From NCBI RefSeq assembly GCF_001113365.1, contig NZ_CKYA01000003.1:165592-229591 (forward strand): a DNA stretch of 64,000 nt, given 5' to 3'. Under the pieces are notes generated by a model, which saw only the letters and a program-made list of their open reading frames with translations, made no database searches and was not told where the DNA came from. The number at the start of each line of letters is the position of its first letter. Position 1 is the first letter of the stretch. The stretch is from Streptococcus pneumoniae. GTDB lineage: Bacteria > Bacillota > Bacilli > Lactobacillales > Streptococcaceae. Below, piece by piece: positions 42,181 to 50,779 of this stretch. Position numbers and translations under genes: made by a program.

Positions 42181-42228
42181 AGTATACCTCTTCTTTATTC
42201 TATTTTAAAATTAGTTAACTTTTTTCAC
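42181..42228 (-). promoter_or_regulatory. Pheromone-gene promoter with GTTAACTTTTTTCAC box
   Basis: On the minus strand the box GTGAAAAAAGTTAAC (42228-42214) is followed 27 bp later by TATACT (42186-42181). The box is centred about 37 bp from the -10, the place of an activator site. No good -35 is seen. Confidence 0.55.
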
Positions 42229-42300
42229 ACATTATTTTAGTTTTCTTTTTTACTATTCCTGTTATTATGATACAATATTTTTAATAGGATTTTATTATTT

Positions 42301-42315
42301 GTTAACTTTTTTCAC
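42301..42315 (+). promoter_or_regulatory. Second GTTAACTTTTTTCAC box, upstream of the regulator
   Basis: An exact 15-bp repeat of the element at 42214-42228, on the same strand 87 bp away. It lies between the regulator's -10 (TACAAT, 42271-42276) and its ribosome-binding site, a position suited to autorepression. Confidence 0.55.
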
Positions 42316-42330
42316 GAAAAGGAGAAAATT

Positions 42331-43221
42331 ATGCGTTATGATTTCGGAAAGGTCTATAAAGAAATACGCGAGTCAAAAGGATTGACTCAAGAAGAGGTCT
42401 GCGGAGATGTCCTTTCAAGAACTAGCCTATCAAAGATTGAAAGTGGCAAGGTAACTCCCAAATATGAAAACATGGAATTTCTTCTCCGGCAAATCAATAT
42501 GAGTTTTGAAGAGTTTGACTACATCTGCCATCTCTATCAACCGAGCCAACGAACAGAAATCATGCAAACTTATCTCAATATGACTTCTATCATTGGCAGC
42601 AGTAGTCTAGTTAATTTTTTTGAAACATGCCAAGACTATCTCAAGACCCACCACGACCTGCCTATAGAAGAAATCAGGGATATGCTGGAAATTGTCATCC
42701 ATATCCGTCAACATGGTACAGAGCAACTGTCAGACCAAGTGAAACAGACTGTCAAAAAGCTTTGGGAAAAAATTGAAAAACAAGATACATGGTATGAAAA
42801 TGACCTAAAAATCCTCAATACCATCCTTTTCAGCTTTCCTATTGAACACCTCCATCTCATTACTGGAAAAATCTTGCAACGCTTGGAAGTCTATAAAAAC
42901 TATCAACATTTATATGACTTACGAATGGCAATCCTACTCAATCTGTCCACCATTTACTTATACCATCAAGATAAAAACATGTGTCAACAAATCTGCTATA
43001 CTTTACTAGAGGATGCCAAGAAAAAGAAACACTACGATAGGCTTGCTATCTGCTATGTCCGTATCGGGATTTGTAGGGATGACGCTAGACTTATCCAAAA
43101 AGGTTTCTCACTTCTGGAGCTGACCGAGGAAACTTCTATGCTGTCTCATCTCAAAAAAGAAGTAGAGACCTATTATCAACGGAAGGAAAGAGAAAAGGGC
43201 TTAGAAAAAACTAACTTCTAA
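42331..43221 (+). CDS. Rgg/PlcR-type peptide-responsive regulator of the lactococcin-type operon
   Basis: This 296-residue protein has an N-terminal XRE helix-turn-helix (residues 5-60; KVYKEIRESKGLTQEEVCGD, SRTSLSKIESGKVTPKYENM) and a C-terminal helical repeat domain with TPR-like segments (LLNLSTIYLYHQDKNMCQQI). That is the RRNPP/Rgg plan for binding short peptides. It is divergent from the WxW peptide gene and the bacteriocin operon, with a shared direct repeat between them. It may correspond to pneumococcal RtgR, but no alignment was possible. A long hairpin follows. Confidence 0.85.
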   Translation: MRYDFGKVYKEIRESKGLTQEEVCGDVLSRTSLSKIESGKVTPKYENMEFLLRQINMSFEEFDYICHLYQPSQRTEIMQTYLNMTSIIGSSSLVNFFETCQDYLKTHHDLPIEEIRDMLEIVIHIRQHGTEQLSDQVKQTVKKLWEKIEKQDTWYENDLKILNTILFSFPIEHLHLITGKILQRLEVYKNYQHLYDLRMAILLNLSTIYLYHQDKNMCQQICYTLLEDAKKKKHYDRLAICYVRIGICRDDARLIQKGFSLLELTEETSMLSHLKKEVETYYQRKEREKGLEKTNF

Positions 43222-43224
43222 ATA

Positions 43225-43285
43225 AAACCACACTGTAATTCCAATCTTGAATACAATCAAGTTGAAAGGAATACCCTGTGGTTTT
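43225..43285 (+). terminator. Long hairpin terminator after the Rgg/PlcR-type gene
   Basis: AAACCACA and TGTGGTTT, with inner GTAATTCC/GGAATAC pairing, followed by TTTTT. Confidence 0.75.
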
Positions 43286-43427
43286 TAAATTTTTGAAGTT
43301 TCATAGGTCAGTTTGTTGGATAACGTTATAAGAAAATTCAGGCTCATCAATAGAAATCTTAATCCCCCTACTACTATCTGTTTACCTCTAATATATTCTA
43401 ATTTTCTTTAATCAGTGCAACCTCTTT

Positions 43428-43583
43428 TTATTTTTTACTAAATTTTAAGTAGGTGTAAATAAATCCTGCACTGATAGCCAGAGTTGTCCACCACTTAAAA
43501 TCAATATGCAAAAGTGAAAAGATTAGAAAATTGATGATTAGCGAGGCTAAAATATAAATAATGATTAAAATTTTATTTTTCAT
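43428..43583 (-). CDS. Small hypothetical membrane protein (51 residues)
   Basis: The ORF encodes MKNKILIIIYILASLIINFL, then a short loop with HIDFKWW and a second hydrophobic segment ending LKFSKK. Two membrane helices are likely. No family is recognised. Its position next to the bacteriocin locus makes a small immunity or accessory protein possible, but nothing proves it. The upstream ribosome-binding site is weak (GGCAATTCC). Confidence 0.45.
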   Translation of the reverse strand: MKNKILIIIYILASLIINFLIFSLLHIDFKWWTTLAISAGFIYTYLKFSKK

Positions 43584-43663
43584 AGGAATTGCCTTTCTGA
43601 ATGGATTCTAGTATTTACAGCTTATCTGTAAAGTTTACAATAAGCCGCTAGGGCAATTGTCTA

Positions 43664-44254
43664 TCAGAATGTCCTTTTATCTGTCAATAATCCTAGAAAA
43701 TCTTGTCGTTTCAAGTCTGAGAAATGTTTGGTAGAAAGACTTCCTTTTTGAAGTCCATCATCTCTAACCTGCAAATAATAGCTATGTTGGCTTGTTTTAA
43801 TTGTCAAAAAATCGCCAAATACAAAAAATTTTTTCCAGTTACGAATCTCAAATTCTTTCATCTCTGATTTTGGAATGCGGATAAGGCCTTGTCGCAAATC
43901 ACGATGATGCTCACTTGTGAAAGTCATCCCATTCCCAATATTTCTTATCAGTAGTTCATCTGGAGTTACCATCACCAACGCTATTTTAGTTAAGAAAATT
44001 TCAACTGTTGGTGGTAAAATCGCCAAATCAAACCAAGGATGTAGGTAGCGATAGGCTAAGAAATAATGAGGCTCCTCACCCAATCCTAGTTGTTTATATA
44101 AGTCCTTGACCTCACTATCTAACCTCGCTTCAAAAGACACATCCGAATGCTCTTCTTCCTTCCTCTGATTAAAATAACGCATCCAGACTAGGAAACCTAT
44201 AAAGACTAGGACAAATATTCCTGATAAAAGATATTTTAAATTGTAGTTCATCAC
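43664..44254 (-). CDS. Hypothetical membrane-anchored protein
   Basis: This 196-residue protein has one N-terminal helix (residues 8-25) and a soluble domain of about 165 residues of mixed charge, with LTIKTSQHSYYLQVRD near the end. I recognise no functional family; a similar protein is found next to the LysM gene in pneumococcus. The start could be either of two adjacent Met codons. Confidence 0.65.
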   Translation of the reverse strand: MMNYNLKYLLSGIFVLVFIGFLVWMRYFNQRKEEEHSDVSFEARLDSEVKDLYKQLGLGEEPHYFLAYRYLHPWFDLAILPPTVEIFLTKIALVMVTPDELLIRNIGNGMTFTSEHHRDLRQGLIRIPKSEMKEFEIRNWKKFFVFGDFLTIKTSQHSYYLQVRDDGLQKGSLSTKHFSDLKRQDFLGLLTDKRTF

Positions 44255-44489
44255 TTAACCTCCTGATTAACTTTTCCGCCTAAAACAGAGGCCTATCTAT
44301 TTTGAAAATAGTTCCATAACAACTTTAAATAAGACTGGTAGTATTGTATCAAACTAGAATTCTTTCTTTTCTAGCTACATCATAATTCTTTGCTGAATAC
44401 AAAGTTAAGGGCACTGCATTTGTTAACGCTTACATAACTCCTGCTTTACCTATATTATAAATCAACATATATAACCTGTCAAGTAATAA

Positions 44490-44520
44490 AAAAAAGAGCT
44501 ATTCAAAGCTCTTCCCCTAT
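44490..44520 (-). terminator. Terminator after the LysM gene
   Basis: On the minus strand AAGAGCT-TTGAAT-AGCTCTT followed by T8. Confidence 0.85.
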
Positions 44521-44523
44521 TTC

Positions 44524-45147
44524 TTAATACCAGCCGTTATTAAGCCAGAAGTTTTTAGCAGCTGTCCATGAACCGTAACGTCCTGCAACGTAGGCATCTG
44601 CTACACGTTCTTGGTTTTCAGCTGAGTAGTCATCATTCAAGTATGAATCTGTCAATTGGTAACGTCCGATGTAACGTCCGTTTGTAGCTGTGTAGCTACC
44701 GCCTGATTCTTTTTGAGCGATCCATTCTTTAGCTTCTGCTTCAGATCCGCTTACAGTTGAAGCAACTGTTTCTTCTGCTACTGTTTCACTTACTACTGGA
44801 GTTTCTTCCTCTACCTCTGTAGTTTCTGCCACTGGAGCTGAAACAGCCTCATCTTGAGCGGCTGGTGCCGCATAAGTAGCTGGCGCTGGTGTTGCAACAG
44901 GCGCTACAGGGCCATCGATAACCAACTCTTGATCAACATAAATCAAATGAATGTTATCAATGTGGTTGTTTTCTGCCAATTTTTCAACTGTTGTGTTGTG
45001 AGTTTCAGCGATTTCTGAAAGTGTATCACCTTCTTTAACAGTGTAAGTTGATGATTCTTGAGCAGATACAAATGATGGAGCAAATACTGCAAACAAGGCA
45101 GCTACTCCTGCAAGAGTTGCTTTAATCTTTTTAGTTATTGATTTCAT
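44524..45147 (-). CDS. Secreted LysM protein with C-terminal lysozyme-like domain
   Basis: This 207-residue protein has a Sec signal peptide (cleavage near VSA-QE), one LysM peptidoglycan-binding domain (residues 33-77; YTVKEGDTLSEIAETHNTTV), an Ala/Pro/Thr/Glu-rich linker, and a C-terminal transglycosylase-like segment (EWIAQKESGGSYTATNGRYI, AGRYGSWTAAKNFW) with a likely catalytic Glu. It acts at the cell wall. The pneumococcal counterpart belongs to the WalRK regulon; the upstream TGTAAT and TGTCAA half-sites are only partial matches to the WalR motif. Confidence 0.88.
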   Translation of the reverse strand: MKSITKKIKATLAGVAALFAVFAPSFVSAQESSTYTVKEGDTLSEIAETHNTTVEKLAENNHIDNIHLIYVDQELVIDGPVAPVATPAPATYAAPAAQDEAVSAPVAETTEVEEETPVVSETVAEETVASTVSGSEAEAKEWIAQKESGGSYTATNGRYIGRYQLTDSYLNDDYSAENQERVADAYVAGRYGSWTAAKNFWLNNGWY

Positions 45148-45388
45148 ATTCGAAAATTCTCCTTCTTTCTATACTTCTATCATACCCTTTAAATATTACC
45201 GTTTCTTGACACTTTTATGTAGAAATATTACAAAATTATTTTTTATTTCCCTAAATAAGGTGTTTTTTGTCATAAAAGATACTATTTTTATGCTATTTGA
45301 GGTATTAGAAAGGTTTTCATCCACAATTAAAGCCAAGCCCCTCATTCTTTGATATAATAGAGATAAGAATTTTTATAAGGGGAAACTG

Positions 45389-46060
45389 ATGAAATCACTT
45401 CGTTTTCAATCTGTCTTTGATATCATCGGACCAGTTATGATTGGCCCATCTAGTAGCCATACCGCTGGTGCTGTTCGTATTGGGAAGATTGTCTCTTCCA
45501 TTTTTGATGATACTCCGACAGAAGTTGAATTCCAACTTTTTAACTCATTTGCCAAGACCTATCGTGGTCACGGAACAGACCTAGCCCTTGTTGCAGGTAT
45601 TTTAGGAATGGATACAGATGATCCTGAAATTCCAAATAGTCTGGAAATTGCCCACAAGCGTGGTATCAAGATTGTCTGGACCATTCAGAAAGACAGCAAT
45701 GCCCCTCACCCTAACACCACTAAAATTACTGTTAAAAATGCCCACAAGACCATCAGCGTGACTGGTATTTCTATCGGTGGAGGAAATATTCAGGTAACCG
45801 AACTCAATGGTTTTGCCGTCTCTCTCAATATGAATACACCGACTATCATCATCGTTCATCAAGATATTCCAGGTATGATTGCCCTTGTTACAGAGGCGCT
45901 TTCCCGCTATGGTATCAATATCGCCCAGATGAATGTCACTCGTGAAAAAGCTGGTGAAAAAGCCATTATGATTATCGAAGTTGACAGTCGCAACTGTGAT
46001 GATGCTATCGAAGAAATTCGAAAAATCCCTCATCTCCACAATGTCAATTTCTTTAAATAG
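45389..46060 (+). CDS. sdaAB: L-serine dehydratase, beta subunit
   Basis: This 223-residue subunit of the iron-sulfur L-serine dehydratase has the beta motif GPVMIGPSSSHTAGAVRIG and a C-terminal ACT domain (LVTEALSRYGINIAQMNVTR). With the alpha subunit it converts serine to pyruvate and ammonia. It is 8 bp before sdaAA. Confidence 0.95.
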   Translation: MKSLRFQSVFDIIGPVMIGPSSSHTAGAVRIGKIVSSIFDDTPTEVEFQLFNSFAKTYRGHGTDLALVAGILGMDTDDPEIPNSLEIAHKRGIKIVWTIQKDSNAPHPNTTKITVKNAHKTISVTGISIGGGNIQVTELNGFAVSLNMNTPTIIIVHQDIPGMIALVTEALSRYGINIAQMNVTREKAGEKAIMIIEVDSRNCDDAIEEIRKIPHLHNVNFFK

Positions 46061-46068
46061 GAGGAAGC

Positions 46069-46941
46069 ATGTTTTATTCTATCAAAGAATTGGTCGAGCA
46101 AGCAGATCTGGACTTTCAAGGAAATGTCGCAGAACTCATGATTACAACAGAGTTTGAATTGACCGGTCGCGAACGTGAAGAAGTCTTCCTTCTCATGGAA
46201 CGCAATCTGGAAGTTATGAAAGCCTCTGTCCAACTTGGCCTCAATGAAAATAAATCTCGTAGTGGCCTGACAGGTGGAGATGCTGCCAAATTGGATCACT
46301 ACATCGAAAACGGAAAAACTCTGTCAGATTATACGATTCTCTCGGCTGCCCGAAATGCCATCGCAGTCAATGAACACAATGCCAAAATGGGCTTGGTCTG
46401 TGCCACTCCAACCGCTGGAAGTGCTGGCTGTCTGCCATCCGTTCTCACTGCTGCTATTGAAAAATTAGACCTCAGCCACGAGCAACAATTGGATTTCCTC
46501 TTTGCTGCTGGTGCCTTTGGACTAGTCATCGCAAACAATGCCTCCATCTCAGGTGCTGAGGGTGGGTGTCAAGCTGAAGTTGGTTCAGCCTCTGCTATGA
46601 GTGCTGCCGCCTTGACTCTGGCTGCAGGTGGAACACCTTATCAGGCCAGTCAAGCTATTGCCTTTGTCATTAAAAATATGCTAGGCCTCATCTGTGACCC
46701 TGTTGCAGGTTTGGTCGAAGTTCCCTGTGTCAAACGTAATGCCATGGGAGCTAGCTTTGCTTTCATCGCAGCAGACATGGCCTTGGCAGGTATCGAATCT
46801 AAAATCCCTGTGGATGAAGTGATCGATGCCATGTACCAAGTAGGAGCAAGCATGCCAACTGCCTTTCGTGAAACAGCTGAAGGTGGACTCGCTACCACCC
46901 CTACTGGTCGTCGCCTCCAAAAAGAAATTTTCGGAGAATAA
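46069..46941 (+). CDS. sdaAA: L-serine dehydratase, alpha subunit
   Basis: This 290-residue catalytic subunit has cluster-associated cysteines in GLVCATPTAGSAGCLP, AEGGCQAEVGSASAM and LICDPVAGLVEVPC. It completes the serine dehydratase with the preceding gene. Length is normal. Confidence 0.95.
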   Translation: MFYSIKELVEQADLDFQGNVAELMITTEFELTGREREEVFLLMERNLEVMKASVQLGLNENKSRSGLTGGDAAKLDHYIENGKTLSDYTILSAARNAIAVNEHNAKMGLVCATPTAGSAGCLPSVLTAAIEKLDLSHEQQLDFLFAAGAFGLVIANNASISGAEGGCQAEVGSASAMSAAALTLAAGGTPYQASQAIAFVIKNMLGLICDPVAGLVEVPCVKRNAMGASFAFIAADMALAGIESKIPVDEVIDAMYQVGASMPTAFRETAEGGLATTPTGRRLQKEIFGE

Positions 46942-46962
46942 GCTTATCAAATAGGAGAAACC

Positions 46963-47595
46963 ATGACCTCTATCACAGCGATTTTTTTCGATTTGGATGG
47001 AACCCTCGTTGATAGTTCTATCGGGATTCACAATGCCTTTACCTATACCTTTAAAGAGCTGGGGGTGCCTAGCCCTGATGCCAAAACGATTCGTGGTTTT
47101 ATGGGACCACCTCTCGAAAGTAGTTTTGCGACCTGCCTGTCCAAAGACCAAATTTCTGAAGCCGTGCAGATATATCGTTCTTACTATAAGGCAAAAGGCA
47201 TCTATGAAGCTCAACTCTTTCCTCAGATTATAGACTTGCTTGAGGAGTTATCGAGCAGTTATCCACTCTACATCACCACGACAAAGGATACATCTACTGC
47301 TCAAGACATGGCAAAAAACTTGGAAATCCATCATTTCTTTGATGGCATTTATGGTTCTAGCCCTGAAGCACCCCATAAGGCAGATGTCATTCACCAAGCC
47401 TTGCAGACACATCAACTAGCACCAGAACAAGCCATCATCATCGGAGATACCAAGTTTGATATGCTGGGAGCTCGAGAAACAGGTATTCAGAAATTGGCCA
47501 TCACTTGGGGATTTGGAGAGCAAGCAGATCTACTAAACTATCAACCTGATTATATCGCTCACAAACCCTTAGAAGTTTTGGCGTATTTTCAATAG
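46963..47595 (+). CDS. HAD-superfamily hydrolase (Gph-like phosphatase)
   Basis: This 210-residue protein has HAD motif I (FFDLDGTLVDSS), a helical cap, motif II Thr in YITTTKD, and motif III/IV (IIIGDTKFDMLGARETG). It resembles phosphoglycolate phosphatase-like proteins; substrate unknown. It follows sdaAA by 21 bp, so is probably in the same operon. Confidence 0.88.
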   Translation: MTSITAIFFDLDGTLVDSSIGIHNAFTYTFKELGVPSPDAKTIRGFMGPPLESSFATCLSKDQISEAVQIYRSYYKAKGIYEAQLFPQIIDLLEELSSSYPLYITTTKDTSTAQDMAKNLEIHHFFDGIYGSSPEAPHKADVIHQALQTHQLAPEQAIIIGDTKFDMLGARETGIQKLAITWGFGEQADLLNYQPDYIAHKPLEVLAYFQ

Positions 47596-47649
47596 CATAG
47601 ACTGGGTAACAATTCCATTTCAGAAGAAAATGAAGTAAATCTATACATA

Positions 47650-47710
47650 ACAAAACGCATATTACCAAGGTTCTTATGAACAACTTGATAATATGCGCTT
47701 TTCTTTTTTA
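47650..47710. terminator. Bidirectional terminator between HAD and CapD-like genes
   Basis: CGCATATTACCAAG and CTTGATAATATGCG form a stem (one mismatch), followed by CTTTTCTTTTTT; the minus-strand side also has T residues. Confidence 0.8.
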
Positions 47711-49558
47711 TTCAACGTGGGTTGTTTGATTGGCAAAGGCGATAATGGCTTGCTTCAATTCATCTCCACTAAGAGTGCGGAACTCTTCAATTTTTTGATT
47801 GATGGATTCTAAAGGCATGACATTAACCTTACCAACGAAAATCTTATCCATAACTTGGTTATCAACAAGTTCTGTTGATACCAAGAGTTCTTCGTAGAGT
47901 TTTTCACCTGGACGGATTCCAACTTCAACGATTGGAATTTCGCTCTCAGTGTGTCCACTTAGAAGGACCATTTTCTTAGCCAAGTCATAAATCTTGACTG
48001 GTTTGCCCATATCAAGGATAAAGACTTCTCCATCCTTGGCATAAGCACCAGCATGGATAACCAGACGGCTAGCTTCTGGAATGGTCATAAAGTAACGGGT
48101 CATGCGGAAGTCTGTCACCGTTACAGGCCCACCTTCAGCAATCTGACGTTCAAAGACTGGAATCACACTACCACGGCTACCAAGAACATTCCCAAAACGA
48201 ACCGCACAGTAGGTTGATTGGCTACGTTGGTTAAAGCCAGTGACAATCAACTCAGCCACGCGCTTGGTCGCTCCCATAACATTTGGTGGATTAACCGCCT
48301 TATCTGTCGAAATCATAACCATCTTAGGTACTTTGGCTTCATCAACAGCCTTAGCAACATTGTAGGTTCCACGGATATTGTTTTTGAAGGCTTCTTTTGG
48401 ATTGCGCTCCATCATAGGAACGTGCTTGTGGGCAGCCGCATGATAAACAATAGCTGGCTTGTACTGCTCAAAGACTTGCAAGAGACGGTCATAGTCTTGA
48501 ATGTCCGCAATCACAGGTACATAATCAATCCCTTGGAACTTACGAATCAATTCATGATAAACAAGGTAGATTGAATTTTCACCGTGACCGAGCAAGACGA
48601 TGCGTTCAGGATTGAAACGGCTAACTTGGCGACAGATTTCAGAACCGATTGAACCACCAGCCCCTGTGACTAAGATGGTCTTACCTGTCAGTTCTGCGCC
48701 CAGACGCGATTCGTCAAGACGAATTTCCTGACGACCCAAAAGGTCCGTAATATCAATTTTTTGGAAGCCAGTACCTGCTTGGTGAAGTCCCTGAACAACA
48801 GTTTCAACTTTAGGCATCTTGTAACATTTGACACCCAGTTTGTTACACATCTGCAAGATACGTTCATATTCTGACGGGTCAAGCGACGGAATCGCAACGA
48901 TAACACGCTCTATTTGATGACGTTTGGCTAATTCAGGCAGATCATCATATGAACCCAAAACAGGAATTCCACCAAGTTTTTGGCCCTTTTTCTTAGCATC
49001 CTTGTCCAAAATACCAACAAGTTCCAAATCACTGGTTGGATGTTGGTAACTATCCATAAAGAGGGCTCCACCATCACCAGCACCAATCAAGAAGGTTCGA
49101 CGGTGTTCTCCATCGCCACTGCCTTTTTTGCGTCTGGAGTAGATTAACTGCCAAGTAATCCGTGGCAATAAAATCAAGAAGGTACTCAACAAGATAAAGA
49201 GAATGATGAAACGGATTGAAAAAAGTGGCAAGAAGGCATAGCAGATACTATATGACAAGACGCTGCTGGCAGTCACACCAAAAAAGATTTTCATGAAATC
49301 CGTAATCTTACTGTAACGACTAATACTAGCGTTCAAGCCCCAAAATGCAATCATCAATTGATAAAACAAGAAGGCCAAACTCGTATAGATAATGTAGTCA
49401 ACAGGTGCTGGATTAATCAAGCCGTAGAATAAGATATAAGATACAATGATGGAAACCACCATACTGAAAATATCAAATATTCCCCAGAAAACCTGCTTTT
49501 GTTGTTTATTTAAAATTTCCACCAGATCAATCACATAATCTGTTAGTTTTTTATTCAT
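47708..49558 (-). CDS. Membrane-bound UDP-sugar 4,6-dehydratase (CapD/PglF-like)
   Basis: This 616-residue protein has four N-terminal helices (residues about 25-135), a CoA-binding-like Rossmann segment (FLIGAGDGGALFMDSY), and a C-terminal extended SDR domain (GAGGSIGSEICRQV, ISTDKAVNPPNVMGATKR). Such enzymes make UDP-4-keto-6-deoxy-GlcNAc for surface glycans. Pneumococcal SP_0103 is the counterpart, lying outside the cps locus. It is adjacent to a glycosyltransferase gene, suggesting a shared glycan. Confidence 0.9.
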   Translation of the reverse strand: MNKKLTDYVIDLVEILNKQQKQVFWGIFDIFSMVVSIIVSYILFYGLINPAPVDYIIYTSLAFLFYQLMIAFWGLNASISRYSKITDFMKIFFGVTASSVLSYSICYAFLPLFSIRFIILFILLSTFLILLPRITWQLIYSRRKKGSGDGEHRRTFLIGAGDGGALFMDSYQHPTSDLELVGILDKDAKKKGQKLGGIPVLGSYDDLPELAKRHQIERVIVAIPSLDPSEYERILQMCNKLGVKCYKMPKVETVVQGLHQAGTGFQKIDITDLLGRQEIRLDESRLGAELTGKTILVTGAGGSIGSEICRQVSRFNPERIVLLGHGENSIYLVYHELIRKFQGIDYVPVIADIQDYDRLLQVFEQYKPAIVYHAAAHKHVPMMERNPKEAFKNNIRGTYNVAKAVDEAKVPKMVMISTDKAVNPPNVMGATKRVAELIVTGFNQRSQSTYCAVRFGNVLGSRGSVIPVFERQIAEGGPVTVTDFRMTRYFMTIPEASRLVIHAGAYAKDGEVFILDMGKPVKIYDLAKKMVLLSGHTESEIPIVEVGIRPGEKLYEELLVSTELVDNQVMDKIFVGKVNVMPLESINQKIEEFRTLSGDELKQAIIAFANQTTHVE

Positions 49559-49593
49559 AGAAATTTACTCCTCCTTAAAAGAGTTGGATGATT

Positions 49594-49744
49594 ATACTCA
49601 ATGAAAATCAAAGAGCAAACTAGAAAACTAGCCGCAGGCTGCTCAAAACACTGTTTTGAGGTTGTAGATGAAACTGACGAAGTCAGTCACATATATACGG
49701 CAAGGCGACGTTGACGCGGTTTGAAGAGATTTTCGAAGAGCATT
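49594..49744. repeat. BOX element between the CapD-like and glycosyltransferase genes
   Basis: It runs from ATACTCAATGAAAATC to TTCGAAGAGCAT, with the boxA core CGGCAAGGCGACGTTGACGC and the CAAAACACTGTTTTG hairpin. It separates two genes that may otherwise form an operon. Confidence 0.92.
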
Positions 49745-49794
49745 ATATTGTTATTATAACACTTTTTATCCAGTTTACGATTTGCTACAATCTT

Positions 49795-50625
49795 TTACTT
49801 GCTTTTTCGTAACAGTTTCATAAAAATAAACTGTCGGACAAATCCAGGACAAAGGGCAACAACCATCTGAATGGCAACACTCTTGGCGTACTCCATGTAA
49901 GAAATTTGCCCTCTCTTCAGCATGCGCTGGCGAGCCTGACGATAAAGTTTGAGATAACGCAGTCCCCCACGACGCTCAAACATTCCTGCACCCACACGAA
50001 CCTGACACAAGATTTGATCCAGATTTCCAGTCTTAGCTCCTGCAGCAATCATATTGAGCCAGAGGAGGTCATCCTCCATATAAAGGCCATCCTCATAGTT
50101 ACCTGCCTTGAGAACCATATTCTTCTTGAACATGACAGTCATGTGGTTAAAGGCACTTCTCATCCTTTGATAAGCCACAATGTCTGCATGCTGGGTTGGA
50201 ACACGACGGTAGGAAACAATCTCATCAGGATTATCAATAAACTCTGCAATATGGCCACCTAATAGGTCAAGGTTGTCCTTCTCCATTAGCTGAACCTGTT
50301 TCTCAAAACGATCTGGAACAGCTATATCATCCGTATCCATACGGGCAATAATATCGTACTGACACTGTAAAACACCGTATCGAAGAGCCAGACCTAAACC
50401 TTGATTTTCTTCTAAGGGACAGCGTTTCACTGGAATATCAGACTCAGCTTCAAGCTGGTCTAATACCTGATAGAGCTCAGGTGTCAAAGGCCCATCCTCA
50501 ACCAGAACCAACTCACTCGGTTTCAGGGTCTGATTTTGAACACTCTCAATAGCATCCTTTAAAAATGTCGGATTTTCCTTGATATAGACCGACATCAATA
50601 CGCTGATTTTTTGCTTTTCAGACAC
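49795..50625 (-). CDS. Family 2 glycosyltransferase
   Basis: This 276-residue GT-A glycosyltransferase has SVLMSVYIKENPTFLKDAIE at the start, the metal motif RMDTDD and the acceptor-side EDDLLW. The C-terminal 25 residues are hydrophobic and basic, likely a membrane contact. The sugar and acceptor are unknown; it may work with the CapD-like enzyme. Confidence 0.9.
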   Translation of the reverse strand: MSEKQKISVLMSVYIKENPTFLKDAIESVQNQTLKPSELVLVEDGPLTPELYQVLDQLEAESDIPVKRCPLEENQGLGLALRYGVLQCQYDIIARMDTDDIAVPDRFEKQVQLMEKDNLDLLGGHIAEFIDNPDEIVSYRRVPTQHADIVAYQRMRSAFNHMTVMFKKNMVLKAGNYEDGLYMEDDLLWLNMIAAGAKTGNLDQILCQVRVGAGMFERRGGLRYLKLYRQARQRMLKRGQISYMEYAKSVAIQMVVALCPGFVRQFIFMKLLRKSK

Positions 50626-50779
50626 AGTTTTTCTCCAATGTATAGATTTCCTTCCACTATTTTATCATAATTTTCAAGACTTTCCCATTTTTATCTTGAA
50701 AGCCAGAAACCTTACTTGACATTATAGTGAAAAAGCCTTAAAATAAGCTGTTATTAAAATCAGCTAGAAGAGGTATTAT

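Noticed and set aside
45148..45250. WalR-type binding site upstream of the LysM gene.
   Set aside because: Only partial half-sites (TGTAAT, TGTCAA) without the correct 5-bp spacing.
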